The notes under the pieces: model-generated | What the model was told of the DNA's origin: nothing | Seen by the model: only the letters and a program-made list of their open reading frames with translations | Database searches by the model: none | Made by a program: the position numbers and the translations under genes | Shown here: positions 1-7,113 of the stretch, piece by piece | Numbering within the stretch: position 1 is the stretch's first letter | How the letters are laid out: the number at the start of each line of letters is the position of its first letter | Source: Rubrivivax sp. | GTDB lineage: Bacteria > Pseudomonadota > Gammaproteobacteria > Burkholderiales > Burkholderiaceae_C | DNA length: 8,699 nucleotides | Reading direction: 5' to 3' | NCBI GenBank assembly: GCA_027484885.1 | Contig: JAIXSD010000226.1 | Coordinates: 1 to 8,699 of the forward strand

Positions 1-374
1 TCCAGCATTTCCATGCAGGTCACCGCATCGAAGCTTGCAGGCCGCTCCAGGGCCAGCGCTTCTACTGCGATCTCGCGGTAGTCCACACCCTCGGTGCCCG
101 CCTCCATGGCATGCAACTGGGCCACTTTGAGAGCCTTGGTCGCGAGATCGATGCCCAGCGCCTTGGCGCCCCGACGCGCCATGGAATCGGTCAGGATGCC
201 GCCGCCGCAACCCACATCAAGCACCTGCTTGCCCGCCAGCGGGCAATAGGAGGCAATCCAATCCAGTCGCAGCGGGTTGATTTGGTGAAGCGGTTTGAAT
301 TCACTTTCAGTGTCCCACCAGTGGTGGGCGAGGTCGCCAAACTTGGCGAGCTCTTGAGGGTCAGCATTGATCAT
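1..374 (-). CDS. ubiG: Ubiquinone biosynthesis O-methyltransferase UbiG (3' part missing)
   Basis: SAM-dependent methyltransferase that performs both O-methylations of ubiquinone synthesis (on the hydroxylated polyprenylphenol and on demethylubiquinol), at the inner face of the cytoplasmic membrane. Read on the minus strand from an ATG at 374, the window holds 124 codons, roughly half of the ~235-240 aa family length; the rest lies beyond the window start. Visible landmarks are WWD at 19-21, [13 protein letters not shown] at 25-37 (a UbiG hallmark), SAM motif [11 protein letters not shown] at 51-60, the acidic residue after beta-2 in GID (Asp76), and TCMEML at 119-124, which in UbiG continues as EHVPDP. 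The start is chosen because the N-terminal residues align with known UbiG; no clear Shine-Dalgarno precedes it and no upstream in-frame ATG is near. It follows the ompA-like gene on the same strand but is separated from it by a terminator, so it probably has its own promoter, which I could not pinpoint. Confidence 0.95.
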   Translation of the reverse strand, partial: MINADPQELAKFGDLAHHWWDTESEFKPLHQINPLRLDWIASYCPLAGKQVLDVGCGGGILTDSMARRGAKALGIDLATKALKVAQLHAMEAGTEGVDYREIAVEALALERPASFDAVTCMEML

Positions 375-435
375 GGCGCAGATGGTAGCAACAAAGAAAT
401 ACCGACAGCGTGGCAGGCACAAACCCATTCGGCAT

Positions 436-471
436 AAAAAAACCCCGCGTCTGCCGAAGCATTGCGGGGTT
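436..471 (-). terminator. Intrinsic terminator of the ompA-like gene
   Basis: On the minus strand an 8-bp stem AACCCCGC/GCGGGGTT (464-471 with 441-448) is followed by a run of seven T (complement of 436-442, partly inside the stem). The 15-nt loop contains a second small stem, TGC-TTCG-GCA, capped by a canonical cUUCGg tetraloop. This is a textbook rho-independent terminator for transcription coming from the ompA-like gene. In the plus direction there is no T run after the stem, so it is not a good bidirectional terminator. Confidence 0.9.
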
Positions 472-480
472 GATTTGAGA

Positions 481-497
481 GGGCGCCGAGGGCGCCC
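481..497 (-). other. Perfect GC hairpin just after the ompA-like stop codon
   Basis: GGGCGCC-GAG-GGCGCCC forms a perfect 7-bp stem with a 3-nt loop, 10 bases downstream of the TAA of the ompA-like gene and 9 bases before the intrinsic terminator. It has no T run of its own. It may help protect the 3' end of an abundant envelope-protein mRNA; that role is inference. Confidence 0.6.
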
Positions 498-507
498 AAC
501 TCAGGAC

Positions 508-1158
508 TTACTTGTTGCGGGTACCGACGACTTCGATTTCCACGCGACGGTTCTTGGCGCGGCCTTCGGCAGTCTTGTTGTCAGCCACAGGCGACTTCTC
601 GCCCTTGCCTTCGGTGTAGACGCGGTTCTTTTCAGCGCCCTTGCTCACCAGATAGGCCTTGACGGCTTCAGCACGAGCCACCGACAGCTTCTGATTGTAG
701 GCATCCGAACCCACCGAGTCGGTGTGGCCGACGGCGATGATGACTTCCAGGTTCACGCCGTTGGTCTTGCTGTACAGGTCGTCCAGCTTGGCCTTGGCTT
801 CGGGCTTCAGCACAGCCTTGTCAAAGTCGAAGAAGGCGTCAGCAGCGTAGGTCACCTTTTCGCTGACCGGCTTCGGCGGCACCACGACCGGCTTCGGTGC
901 CGGGGGAGCGACCACAGGGTCAGCAGCCTTGGGAGCGGGAGCCGGTTCGGCCTTGGGGGCGGGCTTCAGTGCGCCGTCGCATTCCTTGGCAGCAGTGGCC
1001 GGGGTCCAGTTGGCATCGCGCCAGCAGTGTTCGTTGCTACCGTTCTTCCACACGGTGCCATCGGTGGCGCGCCAGTTGTCGACGGTCTGCGCCATTGCGC
1101 CAGACGCAGCGAAAGCGGCGACGGCGAAGAGCGATGCCACGCGGTTCAATTTCTTCAT
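508..1158 (-). CDS. OmpA-family peptidoglycan-binding protein, RmpM-like (no beta-barrel)
   Basis: A 216-aa exported protein that likely tethers outer-membrane porins to peptidoglycan. The start ATG at 1158 has a strong Shine-Dalgarno (AGAGGAGA, 4 nt before it); the reading frame stays open further upstream, but those 40 residues are not signal-like. Residues 1-23 are a Sec signal peptide ending AMA, cleaved before Gln24. Residues 24-63 form a short segment with Cys45 and Cys60 in an ECW/HCW...WTPA...EC context, as in Neisseria RmpM and Burkholderiales OmpA proteins. Residues 64-98 are a Pro/Ala/Lys-rich linker, and ~102-212 an OmpA C-terminal domain with FFDFDKAVLKPEA and GHTDSVGSDAYNQKLSVARA; Asp147 and Arg162 are the expected diaminopimelate-binding pair. 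Too little sequence precedes the linker for an 8-strand barrel, so it is probably periplasmic. Monocistronic, with its own terminator, divergent from gyrA. Often labelled ompA in this clade. Confidence 0.93.
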   Translation of the reverse strand: MKKLNRVASLFAVAAFAASGAMAQTVDNWRATDGTVWKNGSNEHCWRDANWTPATAAKECDGALKPAPKAEPAPAPKAADPVVAPPAPKPVVVPPKPVSEKVTYAADAFFDFDKAVLKPEAKAKLDDLYSKTNGVNLEVIIAVGHTDSVGSDAYNQKLSVARAEAVKAYLVSKGAEKNRVYTEGKGEKSPVADNKTAEGRAKNRRVEIEVVGTRNK

Positions 1159-1421
1159 GAATTCTCCTCTCAAGGAATGCCGCAGTTGCACTGCGAGTGC
1201 CCAGTACTTGAACAAAAACCTCAAAGATACCCTGATACGGGTTTCTCCTAGGGACTCATCGATTGTGCCATAGGGCACCGATAGCGCCGTATTGTGGCGG
1301 CCTCCTATGCCGTGTCAGTGACGAATGTTGCAAAGGTGCTACAGCCGCAGGCCTTTAGAATCGGCAGCTTCTGTCCTCAACGATGCAGGCCCATCTCAAA
1401 CATGGAGCCAAGCACAAGCGC
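1159..1421. promoter_or_regulatory. Divergent intergenic region between ompA-like gene and gyrA
   Basis: 263 bp that must carry both outward promoters. For gyrA, TAGAAT at 1356-1361 differs from the -10 consensus at one base, but I see no good -35 at 16-18 bp (TTGCAA at 1328-1333 is 22 bp away). Transcription from it would start near 1368. No minus-strand promoter for the ompA-like gene stands out. Inverted repeats present: 1258-1282 (ATCG and GTGCC arms around ATAG, matched by GGCAC and CGAT, with a 3-nt bulge) and two overlapping, mutually exclusive 5-bp hairpins at 1182-1194 and 1188-1200, in the probable ompA leader. The promoter assignment is tentative. Confidence 0.4.
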
Positions 1422-4100
1422 ATGACCCAGTTCGCCAAGGAAACATTGCCGATCAGCCTCGAAGAGGAGATGCGGCGTTCATATCTCGATTACGCAATGA
1501 GCGTGATCGTGGGGCGCGCCCTGCCCGATGCCCGGGACGGCCTCAAGCCCGTGCACCGGCGCGTGCTGTTCGCCATGCACGAACTCAACAACGATTGGAA
1601 CCGGCCTTACAAGAAGTCGGCCCGTATCGTTGGCGATGTGATCGGTAAATATCACCCGCACGGCGACACCGCGGTGTACGACACCATCGTCCGTTTGGCG
1701 CAGGACTTTTCCATGCGCCATATGCTGGTCGATGGCCAGGGCAATTTCGGTTCGGTGGACGGCGACAACGCCGCGGCCATGCGATACACCGAAATCCGCC
1801 TGGACAAAATCGCCCACGAAATGCTGGCCGATATCGACAAGGAAACCGTCGATTTCGGGCCCAACTACGACGGCTCAGAAAAAGAACCCCTGGTTCTGCC
1901 CAACCGCATTCCCAATTTGCTGGTCAATGGTTCGACCGGTATTGCGGTGGGCATGGCCACCAATATCCCGCCGCACAACCTCAACGAGGTGGTGGACGCC
2001 TGCCTGCACACGCTGAAGAACCCGGAAGCGACCATCGACGAGTTGATGGAGATCATCCCGGCGCCCGACTTCCCGACCGCCGGCATCATCTACGGCCTGT
2101 CCGGCGCGCGCGATGGTTACCGCACCGGCCGCGGCAAGGTGGTGATGCGCGCCAAGGTCCACTTCGAGGACATCGACCGCGGCAACCGCCAGGCCATCAT
2201 CGTTGACGAGATCCCGTATCAAGTTAACAAAAAGACCCTGCTCGAACGCATTGCCGAGCTGGTGCACGAGAAGAAGATCGAAGGCATCAGCCACATCCAG
2301 GACGAGAGCGACAAGTCCGGCATGCGCGTGGTGATCGAGCTCAAGCGCGGTGAAGTGCCCGAGGTGGTGCTGAACAATCTGTATAAGCAGACGCAGCTGC
2401 AAGATACCTTCGGCATGAATATGGTGGCGCTGATCGATGGTCAGCCCAAGCTGTGCAATCTGAAGGACCTGATCACAGTCTTTCTGGAGCACCGCCGCGA
2501 AGTCGTCACCCGCCGCACCATCTTCAGCCTGCGCAAGGCGCGCGAGCGCGGCCATGTGCTGGAAGGCCTGGCCGTGGCTCTGGCCAATATCGATGAGTTC
2601 ATCGAGACCATCAAGACCTCGCCGACGCCGCCCGTCGCCAAGGCAGCGCTGATGGCGAAGAGCTGGGATTCGTCCCTGGTGCGCGAGATGCTGTCGCGCG
2701 CCGAGGGCGACACGCCCGGCGGCCGCAACGCCTTCCGCCCCGAGGGCTTGCCGGCCATGTTCGGCATGCAGGAAGACGGCCTCTACCGCCTGTCGGACGA
2801 CCAGGCCGGCGAAATTCTGCAGATGCGTCTGCAGCGCCTGACCGGCCTCGAGCAGGACAAGATCGTCGGCGAGTACAAGGACGTGATGGCCCAGATCGCC
2901 GATCTGCTGGACATCCTGGCCAAGCCCGCCCGTGTCACCGCCATCATCAGTGAAGAGCTGGTGCAGGTTCGCCAAGAGTTCGGCCAGACCAAGGTCGGCG
3001 CGCGCCGCAGCACCATCGAGCACAACGCCCAGGAACTGGGCACCGAAGACCTGATCACACCCACCGACATGGTGGTGACGCTCTCGCACACCGGCTACAT
3101 CAAGAGCCAGGCGCTGAGCGAATACCGCGCCCAAAAACGCGGCGGTCGCGGCAAGCAGGCCACGCAGACCAAGGATGACGACTGGATCGACCAGCTCTTC
3201 ATCGCCAACACCCACGACTGGATCCTGTGCTTCAGCAACCGCGGCCGCGTCTACTGGCTCAAGGTCTGGGAAGTGCCGCAAGGCTCGCGCGCCTCGCGCG
3301 GCAAGCCGATCGTCAATATGTTCCCGCTGCAGCAGGACGAGAAAATCACCGTCGTGCTGCCGCTGACCGGTGAGTTCCGCGTCTTCCCTGAAGATCACTT
3401 CATCTTCATGGCCACCGCCATGGGCACGGTCAAGAAGACCTCGCTGAAAGACTTCAGCAACCCGCGCAAGGCCGGCATCATCGCCGTGGACCTGGACGAA
3501 GGCGACCACCTGATCGGCGCCGCGCTGACCGACGGCAAGCACGATGTGATGCTGTTCAGCGATGGCGGCAAGGCCGTGCGTTTTGACGAAGACGATGTGC
3601 GCCCGATGGGCCGCACCGCCCGCGGCGTACGCGGCATGATGCTGGAACCCGAGCAGCGCCTGATCGCCATGCTGGTGGCCGAAGACGAAAACCAAAGCGT
3701 GCTGACCGCCACCGAAAACGGCTACGGCAAGCGCACGGCCATCGTCGAGTACACCCGCCATGGCCGCGGCACCAAGGGCATGATCGCGATCCAGCAAAGC
3801 GAGCGCAATGGCCGCGTGGTGGCCGCCACCCTGGTGCGCCCGGACGACGAAATCATGCTGATCACCGACCGCGGCGTACTGGTGCGCACCCGGGTGTCGG
3901 AGATCCGTGAACTGGGCCGCGCCACGCAAGGCGTGACCCTGATTGCCCTGGACGACGGCAGCAAGCTCTCCGGCTTGCAGCGCATCGTGGAAAACGATGC
4001 GGTTGACAACAGCAACACCGAAGCCAGCTCCAACCCCGAAGACGGCGACTCCACCGGCGCCGACGACGCCGCCGCCAGCGACGACTCCACCAAGGAATAA
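1422..4100 (+). CDS. gyrA: DNA gyrase subunit A
   Basis: Breakage-reunion subunit of the A2B2 gyrase, which introduces negative supercoils using ATP hydrolysed by GyrB; cytoplasmic, essential. The 892-aa product (E. coli 875) keeps E. coli numbering at the N-terminus: Tyr122 in AAMRYTE is the DNA-linking tyrosine, and the quinolone pocket reads [10 protein letters not shown] with Thr83 and Asp87. The winged-helix, tower and coiled-coil parts run to about residue 530. The C-terminal DNA-wrapping beta-pinwheel follows, with a GyrA box QKRGGRG at 571-577. The last ~35 residues (858-892) are an acidic Asp/Ser-rich tail. The ATG at 1422 is preferred because [17 protein letters not shown] is the usual beta-proteobacterial N-terminus. 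An in-frame ATG at 1383 would add 13 unlike residues and lacks a Shine-Dalgarno. Even at 1422 the only purine-rich candidate (GGAG, 1404-1407) is rather far away. First gene of the plus-strand run. Confidence 0.98.
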   Translation: MTQFAKETLPISLEEEMRRSYLDYAMSVIVGRALPDARDGLKPVHRRVLFAMHELNNDWNRPYKKSARIVGDVIGKYHPHGDTAVYDTIVRLAQDFSMRHMLVDGQGNFGSVDGDNAAAMRYTEIRLDKIAHEMLADIDKETVDFGPNYDGSEKEPLVLPNRIPNLLVNGSTGIAVGMATNIPPHNLNEVVDACLHTLKNPEATIDELMEIIPAPDFPTAGIIYGLSGARDGYRTGRGKVVMRAKVHFEDIDRGNRQAIIVDEIPYQVNKKTLLERIAELVHEKKIEGISHIQDESDKSGMRVVIELKRGEVPEVVLNNLYKQTQLQDTFGMNMVALIDGQPKLCNLKDLITVFLEHRREVVTRRTIFSLRKARERGHVLEGLAVALANIDEFIETIKTSPTPPVAKAALMAKSWDSSLVREMLSRAEGDTPGGRNAFRPEGLPAMFGMQEDGLYRLSDDQAGEILQMRLQRLTGLEQDKIVGEYKDVMAQIADLLDILAKPARVTAIISEELVQVRQEFGQTKVGARRSTIEHNAQELGTEDLITPTDMVVTLSHTGYIKSQALSEYRAQKRGGRGKQATQTKDDDWIDQLFIANTHDWILCFSNRGRVYWLKVWEVPQGSRASRGKPIVNMFPLQQDEKITVVLPLTGEFRVFPEDHFIFMATAMGTVKKTSLKDFSNPRKAGIIAVDLDEGDHLIGAALTDGKHDVMLFSDGGKAVRFDEDDVRPMGRTARGVRGMMLEPEQRLIAMLVAEDENQSVLTATENGYGKRTAIVEYTRHGRGTKGMIAIQQSERNGRVVAATLVRPDDEIMLITDRGVLVRTRVSEIRELGRATQGVTLIALDDGSKLSGLQRIVENDAVDNSNTEASSNPEDGDSTGADDAAASDDSTKE
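4092..4096 (+). promoter_or_regulatory. Ribosome binding site that fixes the TTG start of the DUF2059 gene
   Basis: AAGGA lies inside the last codons of gyrA (Lys-Glu), with a 6-nt spacer to the TTG at 4103. No ATG or GTG downstream keeps a complete signal peptide, so this site supports TTG as start and suggests coupling of translation to the end of gyrA. Confidence 0.7.
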
Positions 4101-4102
4101 GC

Positions 4103-4720
4103 TTGAACTCCAAGTCCATCAAGGCCCTGAAGGCCATCCAGGCCGTGGCTGCTGCAGCCACCCTGCTCGTCGGCGCCAGCCTGAGCCAAGCGCAAAGCGC
4201 TCCGGCGGCGGCCTCGTCGCCCGCCAAGAAAGAGCTGATCGCCAAGCTGCTGCAGGTGCAGCAACCCGGCATTGAGAACCTGTCGCGTGCGGTGCTGCAA
4301 GGCCCGCTGGGCAATCTGATGCAAGGCGCGGGTGCCGCGCTGCAGCAACTGCCGCCCGAAAAGCGCGAAGCGACCGCCAAGTCCATCGAAGCCGAAGTCA
4401 AGAAGTTTGCCGAGGAGAACGGCCCGATGCTGCGTGACCGCGCCATCAAGCTGGCCCCCAGCACCATCGGCACCATGCTCGACGAACGCTTCACGGAAGA
4501 TGAACTCAAGCAGTTGCTGGCCTGGCTGGAATCGCCGGTGAACAAGAAGTTCAGCCAAATGGGCGGCGAAATGCAAAAGGCGCTGACCGAAAAGCTGATG
4601 GCCGACACCGGCAACACGCTGGACACCCGCTACAAGGTTCTGCAGCAAAGCGTGGCCAAACAGCTGGGCATTCCGGCCAAGCCCGCTTCGGCCCCGGCCA
4701 CGCCGGCGCCCAAGAAGTAA
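4103..4720 (+). CDS. Secreted DUF2059-family protein, function unknown
   Basis: A 205-aa protein of unknown function, starting with TTG two bases after the gyrA stop codon. The N-terminus has a basic n-region (Lys4, Lys7, Lys10), an Ala/Leu/Val core at 14-27 and a likely signal peptidase I site after SQA (residue 30), so the mature protein should be periplasmic. An Ala-rich stretch follows, then mainly predicted helical sequence. The stretch at about 122-165 ([20 protein letters not shown], then PVNKKF) matches the DUF2059 core pattern of F-[ST]-E-x-E-L followed by an aromatic, E-S-P and K-K. The C-terminus ends in a low-complexity Pro/Ala/Lys tail (190-205). No catalytic motif, lipobox or transmembrane segment after the signal peptide is visible. 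Its position behind gyrA probably reflects shared transcription and does not by itself imply a role in DNA topology. Family assignment is from motif memory. Confidence 0.85.
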   Translation: MNSKSIKALKAIQAVAAAATLLVGASLSQAQSAPAAASSPAKKELIAKLLQVQQPGIENLSRAVLQGPLGNLMQGAGAALQQLPPEKREATAKSIEAEVKKFAEENGPMLRDRAIKLAPSTIGTMLDERFTEDELKQLLAWLESPVNKKFSQMGGEMQKALTEKLMADTGNTLDTRYKVLQQSVAKQLGIPAKPASAPATPAPKK

Positions 4721-4742
4721 ACCGAAGCCAGCAAGCCAAAAG

Positions 4743-4798
4743 TCCTCAAGGGCGGATGTGTCGCGCGGCTCTTCGTCAGCAGCGCACCGCCCTGAGGA
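4743..4798 (+). other. Long imperfect hairpin upstream of serC
   Basis: TCCTCAAGGGCGG (4743-4755) pairs with CCGCCCTGAGGA (4787-4798) as 12 base pairs with one bulged A. Inside it, GCGC (4763-4766) pairs with 4782-4785 and GCT (4768-4770) with AGC (4778-4780), giving a nested stem with a 7-nt loop. No T run follows in the plus direction, so it is not a standard intrinsic terminator. It sits in the 149-bp gap between the DUF2059 gene and serC, and could be an mRNA processing or stabilising element or a leader structure of serC. The structure is seen; the role is inference. Confidence 0.6.
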
Positions 4799-4869
4799 AC
4801 GACGATAGGGGCAGCACAGCTTTGCCCTCGTCGCCCCAGATTCGATGTGACCCGACCAGGCCCGATCCG

Positions 4870-6000
4870 ATGAGCTCCCGCCCGTTCAATTTTTCCGCCG
4901 GCCCGGCCGCCCTGCCCGAAGCCGTGCTGCAGCACGTGGCTGCCGAGATGTTGGATTGGCACGGCTCCGGCATGAGCGTGATGGAGATGAGCCATCGCGG
5001 CCGCGAGTTCACCGAGATCGCCGAGACTGCAGAGCGCGATCTGCGCGAGCTGCTGCAAGTCCCCGGCCATTTCCGGATCCTGTTCATGCAGGGCGGTGGC
5101 CTGGCCGAAAACGCCATCGTGCCCATGAATCTGGCGGGTCGCCAGGGCCTGGGCAAGGTGGATGTGGTGGTCAGCGGCTCCTGGTCCAAGAAAAGCGCCC
5201 AGGAAGCACGGCGTTATGCCGATGTGCAGATTGCTGCCGACAGCAGCCCGGGCGGCTTCCGCAGCCTGCCCTCGCCCAGCAGCTGGCAGCTGCGCCGTGA
5301 TGCGGCCTATGTGCACATCTGCTCCAACGAAACGATCGACGGACTGGAGTTCCACGAGCTGCCCGATCTGCGTGCGCTCGGCAGCGAGGCGCCGCTGGTG
5401 GTCGATTGCTCCTCCCATGTGCTTTCGCGCGCCATCGACTGGTCGCGCGTGGGCCTGGCCTTTGCCGGGGCGCAAAAAAACATCGGCCCGGCCGGCCTGA
5501 CCTTGGTGTTCGTGCGCGAAGACCTGCTGGGTCACGCCATGGCCATCTGCCCCTCGGCTTTTGACTACAAGACCGTGGCCGAGGCGAACTCCATGTACAA
5601 CACGCCGCCGACCTTTGGCATCTATGTGGCCGGCCTGGTGTTCCAGTGGCTGAAAGCCTTCCGCCACGGCGAGCTGAGCGGCGTGGCCGCCATCGAGCAG
5701 CGCAATATCGAAAAAGCCGCCCTGCTCTACGCCGCACTGGATGGCTCCGGCGTGTTCGAGAACCGCGTGGCGGCCGATTGCCGCTCGCGCATGAATGTCC
5801 CGTTTTACCTGCGCGGCGCGTACGACACGCCGCAGCTGAACGAATCCTTCCTGAACGGTGCGAAGGCGCGAAACCTGCTGCAACTCAAGGGCCACAAGTC
5901 TGTGGGCGGCATGCGGGCATCGATCTACAACGCCATGCCCCTGGAGGGCGTGCAAGCCCTGGTGGCTTACCTGAAGGATTTCGAGGCTCAATATGGCTGA
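4870..6000 (+). CDS. serC: Phosphoserine aminotransferase
   Basis: PLP-dependent transaminase that converts 3-phosphohydroxypyruvate and glutamate to phosphoserine (serine pathway), and the analogous step towards pyridoxal phosphate. The 376-aa product (E. coli 362) begins [16 protein letters not shown], the typical SerC N-terminus. Other landmarks are SVMEMSHRG near residues 36-44, [22 protein letters not shown], the PLP lysine Lys203 in [17 protein letters not shown] and the closing [16 protein letters not shown]. The ATG at 4870 is chosen on homology; an in-frame ATG at 4756 would add 38 residues unlike any SerC and begins inside the upstream hairpin. The Shine-Dalgarno is weak (CAGG, 9 nt before the start). 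It overlaps pheA by 8 bases, so the two are probably one transcript and translationally coupled. Lys203 is encoded in a seven-A run, unusual for this GC-rich sequence. Confidence 0.97.
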   Translation: MSSRPFNFSAGPAALPEAVLQHVAAEMLDWHGSGMSVMEMSHRGREFTEIAETAERDLRELLQVPGHFRILFMQGGGLAENAIVPMNLAGRQGLGKVDVVVSGSWSKKSAQEARRYADVQIAADSSPGGFRSLPSPSSWQLRRDAAYVHICSNETIDGLEFHELPDLRALGSEAPLVVDCSSHVLSRAIDWSRVGLAFAGAQKNIGPAGLTLVFVREDLLGHAMAICPSAFDYKTVAEANSMYNTPPTFGIYVAGLVFQWLKAFRHGELSGVAAIEQRNIEKAALLYAALDGSGVFENRVAADCRSRMNVPFYLRGAYDTPQLNESFLNGAKARNLLQLKGHKSVGGMRASIYNAMPLEGVQALVAYLKDFEAQYG

Positions 6001-7099
6001 TACCGACGGCAGCACCCCGCTGCCCGAACTGGGCACCCTGCGTCAGCAGATCGACGCGCTGGACCAGCAATTGCTGGACCTGCTGAACCGCCGCGCCCGC
6101 GTGGCCGAGCAGGTCGGTGAGGTCAAGCGCCGTGAAGGCTCGCCCTTTTTCCGCCCGGACCGCGTGGCGCAGGTGATCGAGAAGATCCGCCAGGCCAATC
6201 GCGGCCCGCTGAAAGACGAGCATGTCAGCGCCATCTGGCGCGAGATCATGTCGGCCTGCCTGGCCCTGGAATCCCCCCAGCGCGTGGCCGTGCTAGGGCC
6301 GTTTGGCACCTTCTGCGAACAAGCCGCGATCGAGTATTTCGGCGGTGCGGCCGACCTGATCTACTGCAACAGTTTTGACGAAGTCTTCCACGCCACTGCC
6401 TCGGGCAGCGCCCAGTACGGCGTGGTCGGCGTGGAGAACATGACCGAGGGCGTGGTCACCCGCTCGTTGGACCTGTTCCTGCACACCCCCACCCATGTGG
6501 TCGGCGAGGTCAGCCTGCTGATCCGCCACAACCTGCTGCGCAAGGACAACAGCCTGCAGGATATCGAGGCTGTGCTGGCCCACCCGCAAGCCCTGGCCCA
6601 GTGCCAGAACTGGCTGAACAAGCACCTGCCCAACGCCGAGCGCCGCGCCGTCTCCAGCAATGCAGAAGGCGCCCGCCTCGCGGCCACCAATCCGGCCTAT
6701 GCCGCCATCGCCAGCGAGCGCGCCTCCACCCTGTTTGGCCTGCACATCGTGGCGCATGCGGTACAGGACGAGGCTTACAACCGCACCCGCTTTGCTGTCA
6801 TCACCCTGCCGCAGACCATGGCCACGCCGCCGGCCACCGGCCGTGACTGCACCAGCCTGATCGTCTCGGTGCCCAACCGCCCTGGCGCCATGCACGACCT
6901 GCTGGTGCCGCTGAAGACCCATGGCGTGTCGATGACCCGCCTGGAATCGCGCCCGGCCCGCACCGGCCAGTGGGACTACTACTTCTACATCGACCTGGAC
7001 GGCCACCCGTCCGAACCCCATGTGGCCGCAGCCCTGACCGAGCTGCGCGAGTCCTGCGCCTTCTTCAAGGTCATCGGCGCCTACCCCTTGAAAGCCTGA
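5993..7099 (+). CDS. pheA: Bifunctional chorismate mutase-prephenate dehydratase (P-protein)
   Basis: Converts chorismate to prephenate and then to phenylpyruvate, the committed route to phenylalanine. The 368-aa protein has three parts. An AroQ chorismate mutase spans ~14-95: Arg17, Arg33, Lys45, Arg57 and Glu93 align with E. coli Arg11, Arg28, Lys39, Arg51 and Gln88, while Val58 falls where E. coli has Glu52. The prephenate dehydratase spans ~97-275, with [14 protein letters not shown] (146-153) and the catalytic NRTRF motif (Thr265). An ACT domain spans ~280-365, with PNRPGAM and ESRP (318-321), the phenylalanine-binding motif, so feedback inhibition by Phe is expected. The ATG at 5993 lies inside the serC end (ATGGCTGA overlap) with GAGG 6 nt before it. 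The dehydratase motif differs from the more usual PVENSTEG at two places (Gly146, Met150). Confidence 0.96.
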   Translation: MADTDGSTPLPELGTLRQQIDALDQQLLDLLNRRARVAEQVGEVKRREGSPFFRPDRVAQVIEKIRQANRGPLKDEHVSAIWREIMSACLALESPQRVAVLGPFGTFCEQAAIEYFGGAADLIYCNSFDEVFHATASGSAQYGVVGVENMTEGVVTRSLDLFLHTPTHVVGEVSLLIRHNLLRKDNSLQDIEAVLAHPQALAQCQNWLNKHLPNAERRAVSSNAEGARLAATNPAYAAIASERASTLFGLHIVAHAVQDEAYNRTRFAVITLPQTMATPPATGRDCTSLIVSVPNRPGAMHDLLVPLKTHGVSMTRLESRPARTGQWDYYFYIDLDGHPSEPHVAAALTELRESCAFFKVIGAYPLKA

Positions 7100-7113
7100 G
7101 GGAGCCAGCACCC

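Noticed and set aside
885..965. Repeats of Pro/Ala/Lys codons in the ompA-like gene
   Set aside because: They encode the flexible linker of the protein and are ordinary low-complexity coding sequence, not a DNA repeat element.
367..1251. 294-codon open frame on the plus strand opposite the ompA-like gene
   Set aside because: It runs through the ompA-like gene antisense and through that gene's terminator; the minus-strand protein has a signal peptide and a clear OmpA domain, so this is a shadow.
1383..1421. Earlier gyrA start adding 13 residues
   Set aside because: No Shine-Dalgarno, only ~15 nt from the tentative transcription start, and the extension is not part of the GyrA family; 1422 fits the conserved start.
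1875..3929. 684-codon open frame on the minus strand inside gyrA
   Set aside because: It is antisense to the fully conserved gyrA, has a His/Ala/Gly/Asp-rich composition typical of GC-rich shadow frames, shows no recognisable domain, and has no sign of its own start signals.
4822..4850. Possible serC promoter (TTGCCC followed by GATGTG)
   Set aside because: The -10 match is poor and spacing is not convincing; in a GC-rich gap this is near chance.
4756..4869. Upstream in-frame extension of serC, or a leader peptide
   Set aside because: The 38 residues are Arg/Pro-rich, do not resemble any SerC, and no ribosome binding site precedes 4756. The conserved N-terminus begins at 4870.
4630..6036. 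468-codon open frame on the minus strand over serC
   Set aside because: Antisense shadow of serC and the intergenic gap; low-complexity composition and no family resemblance.
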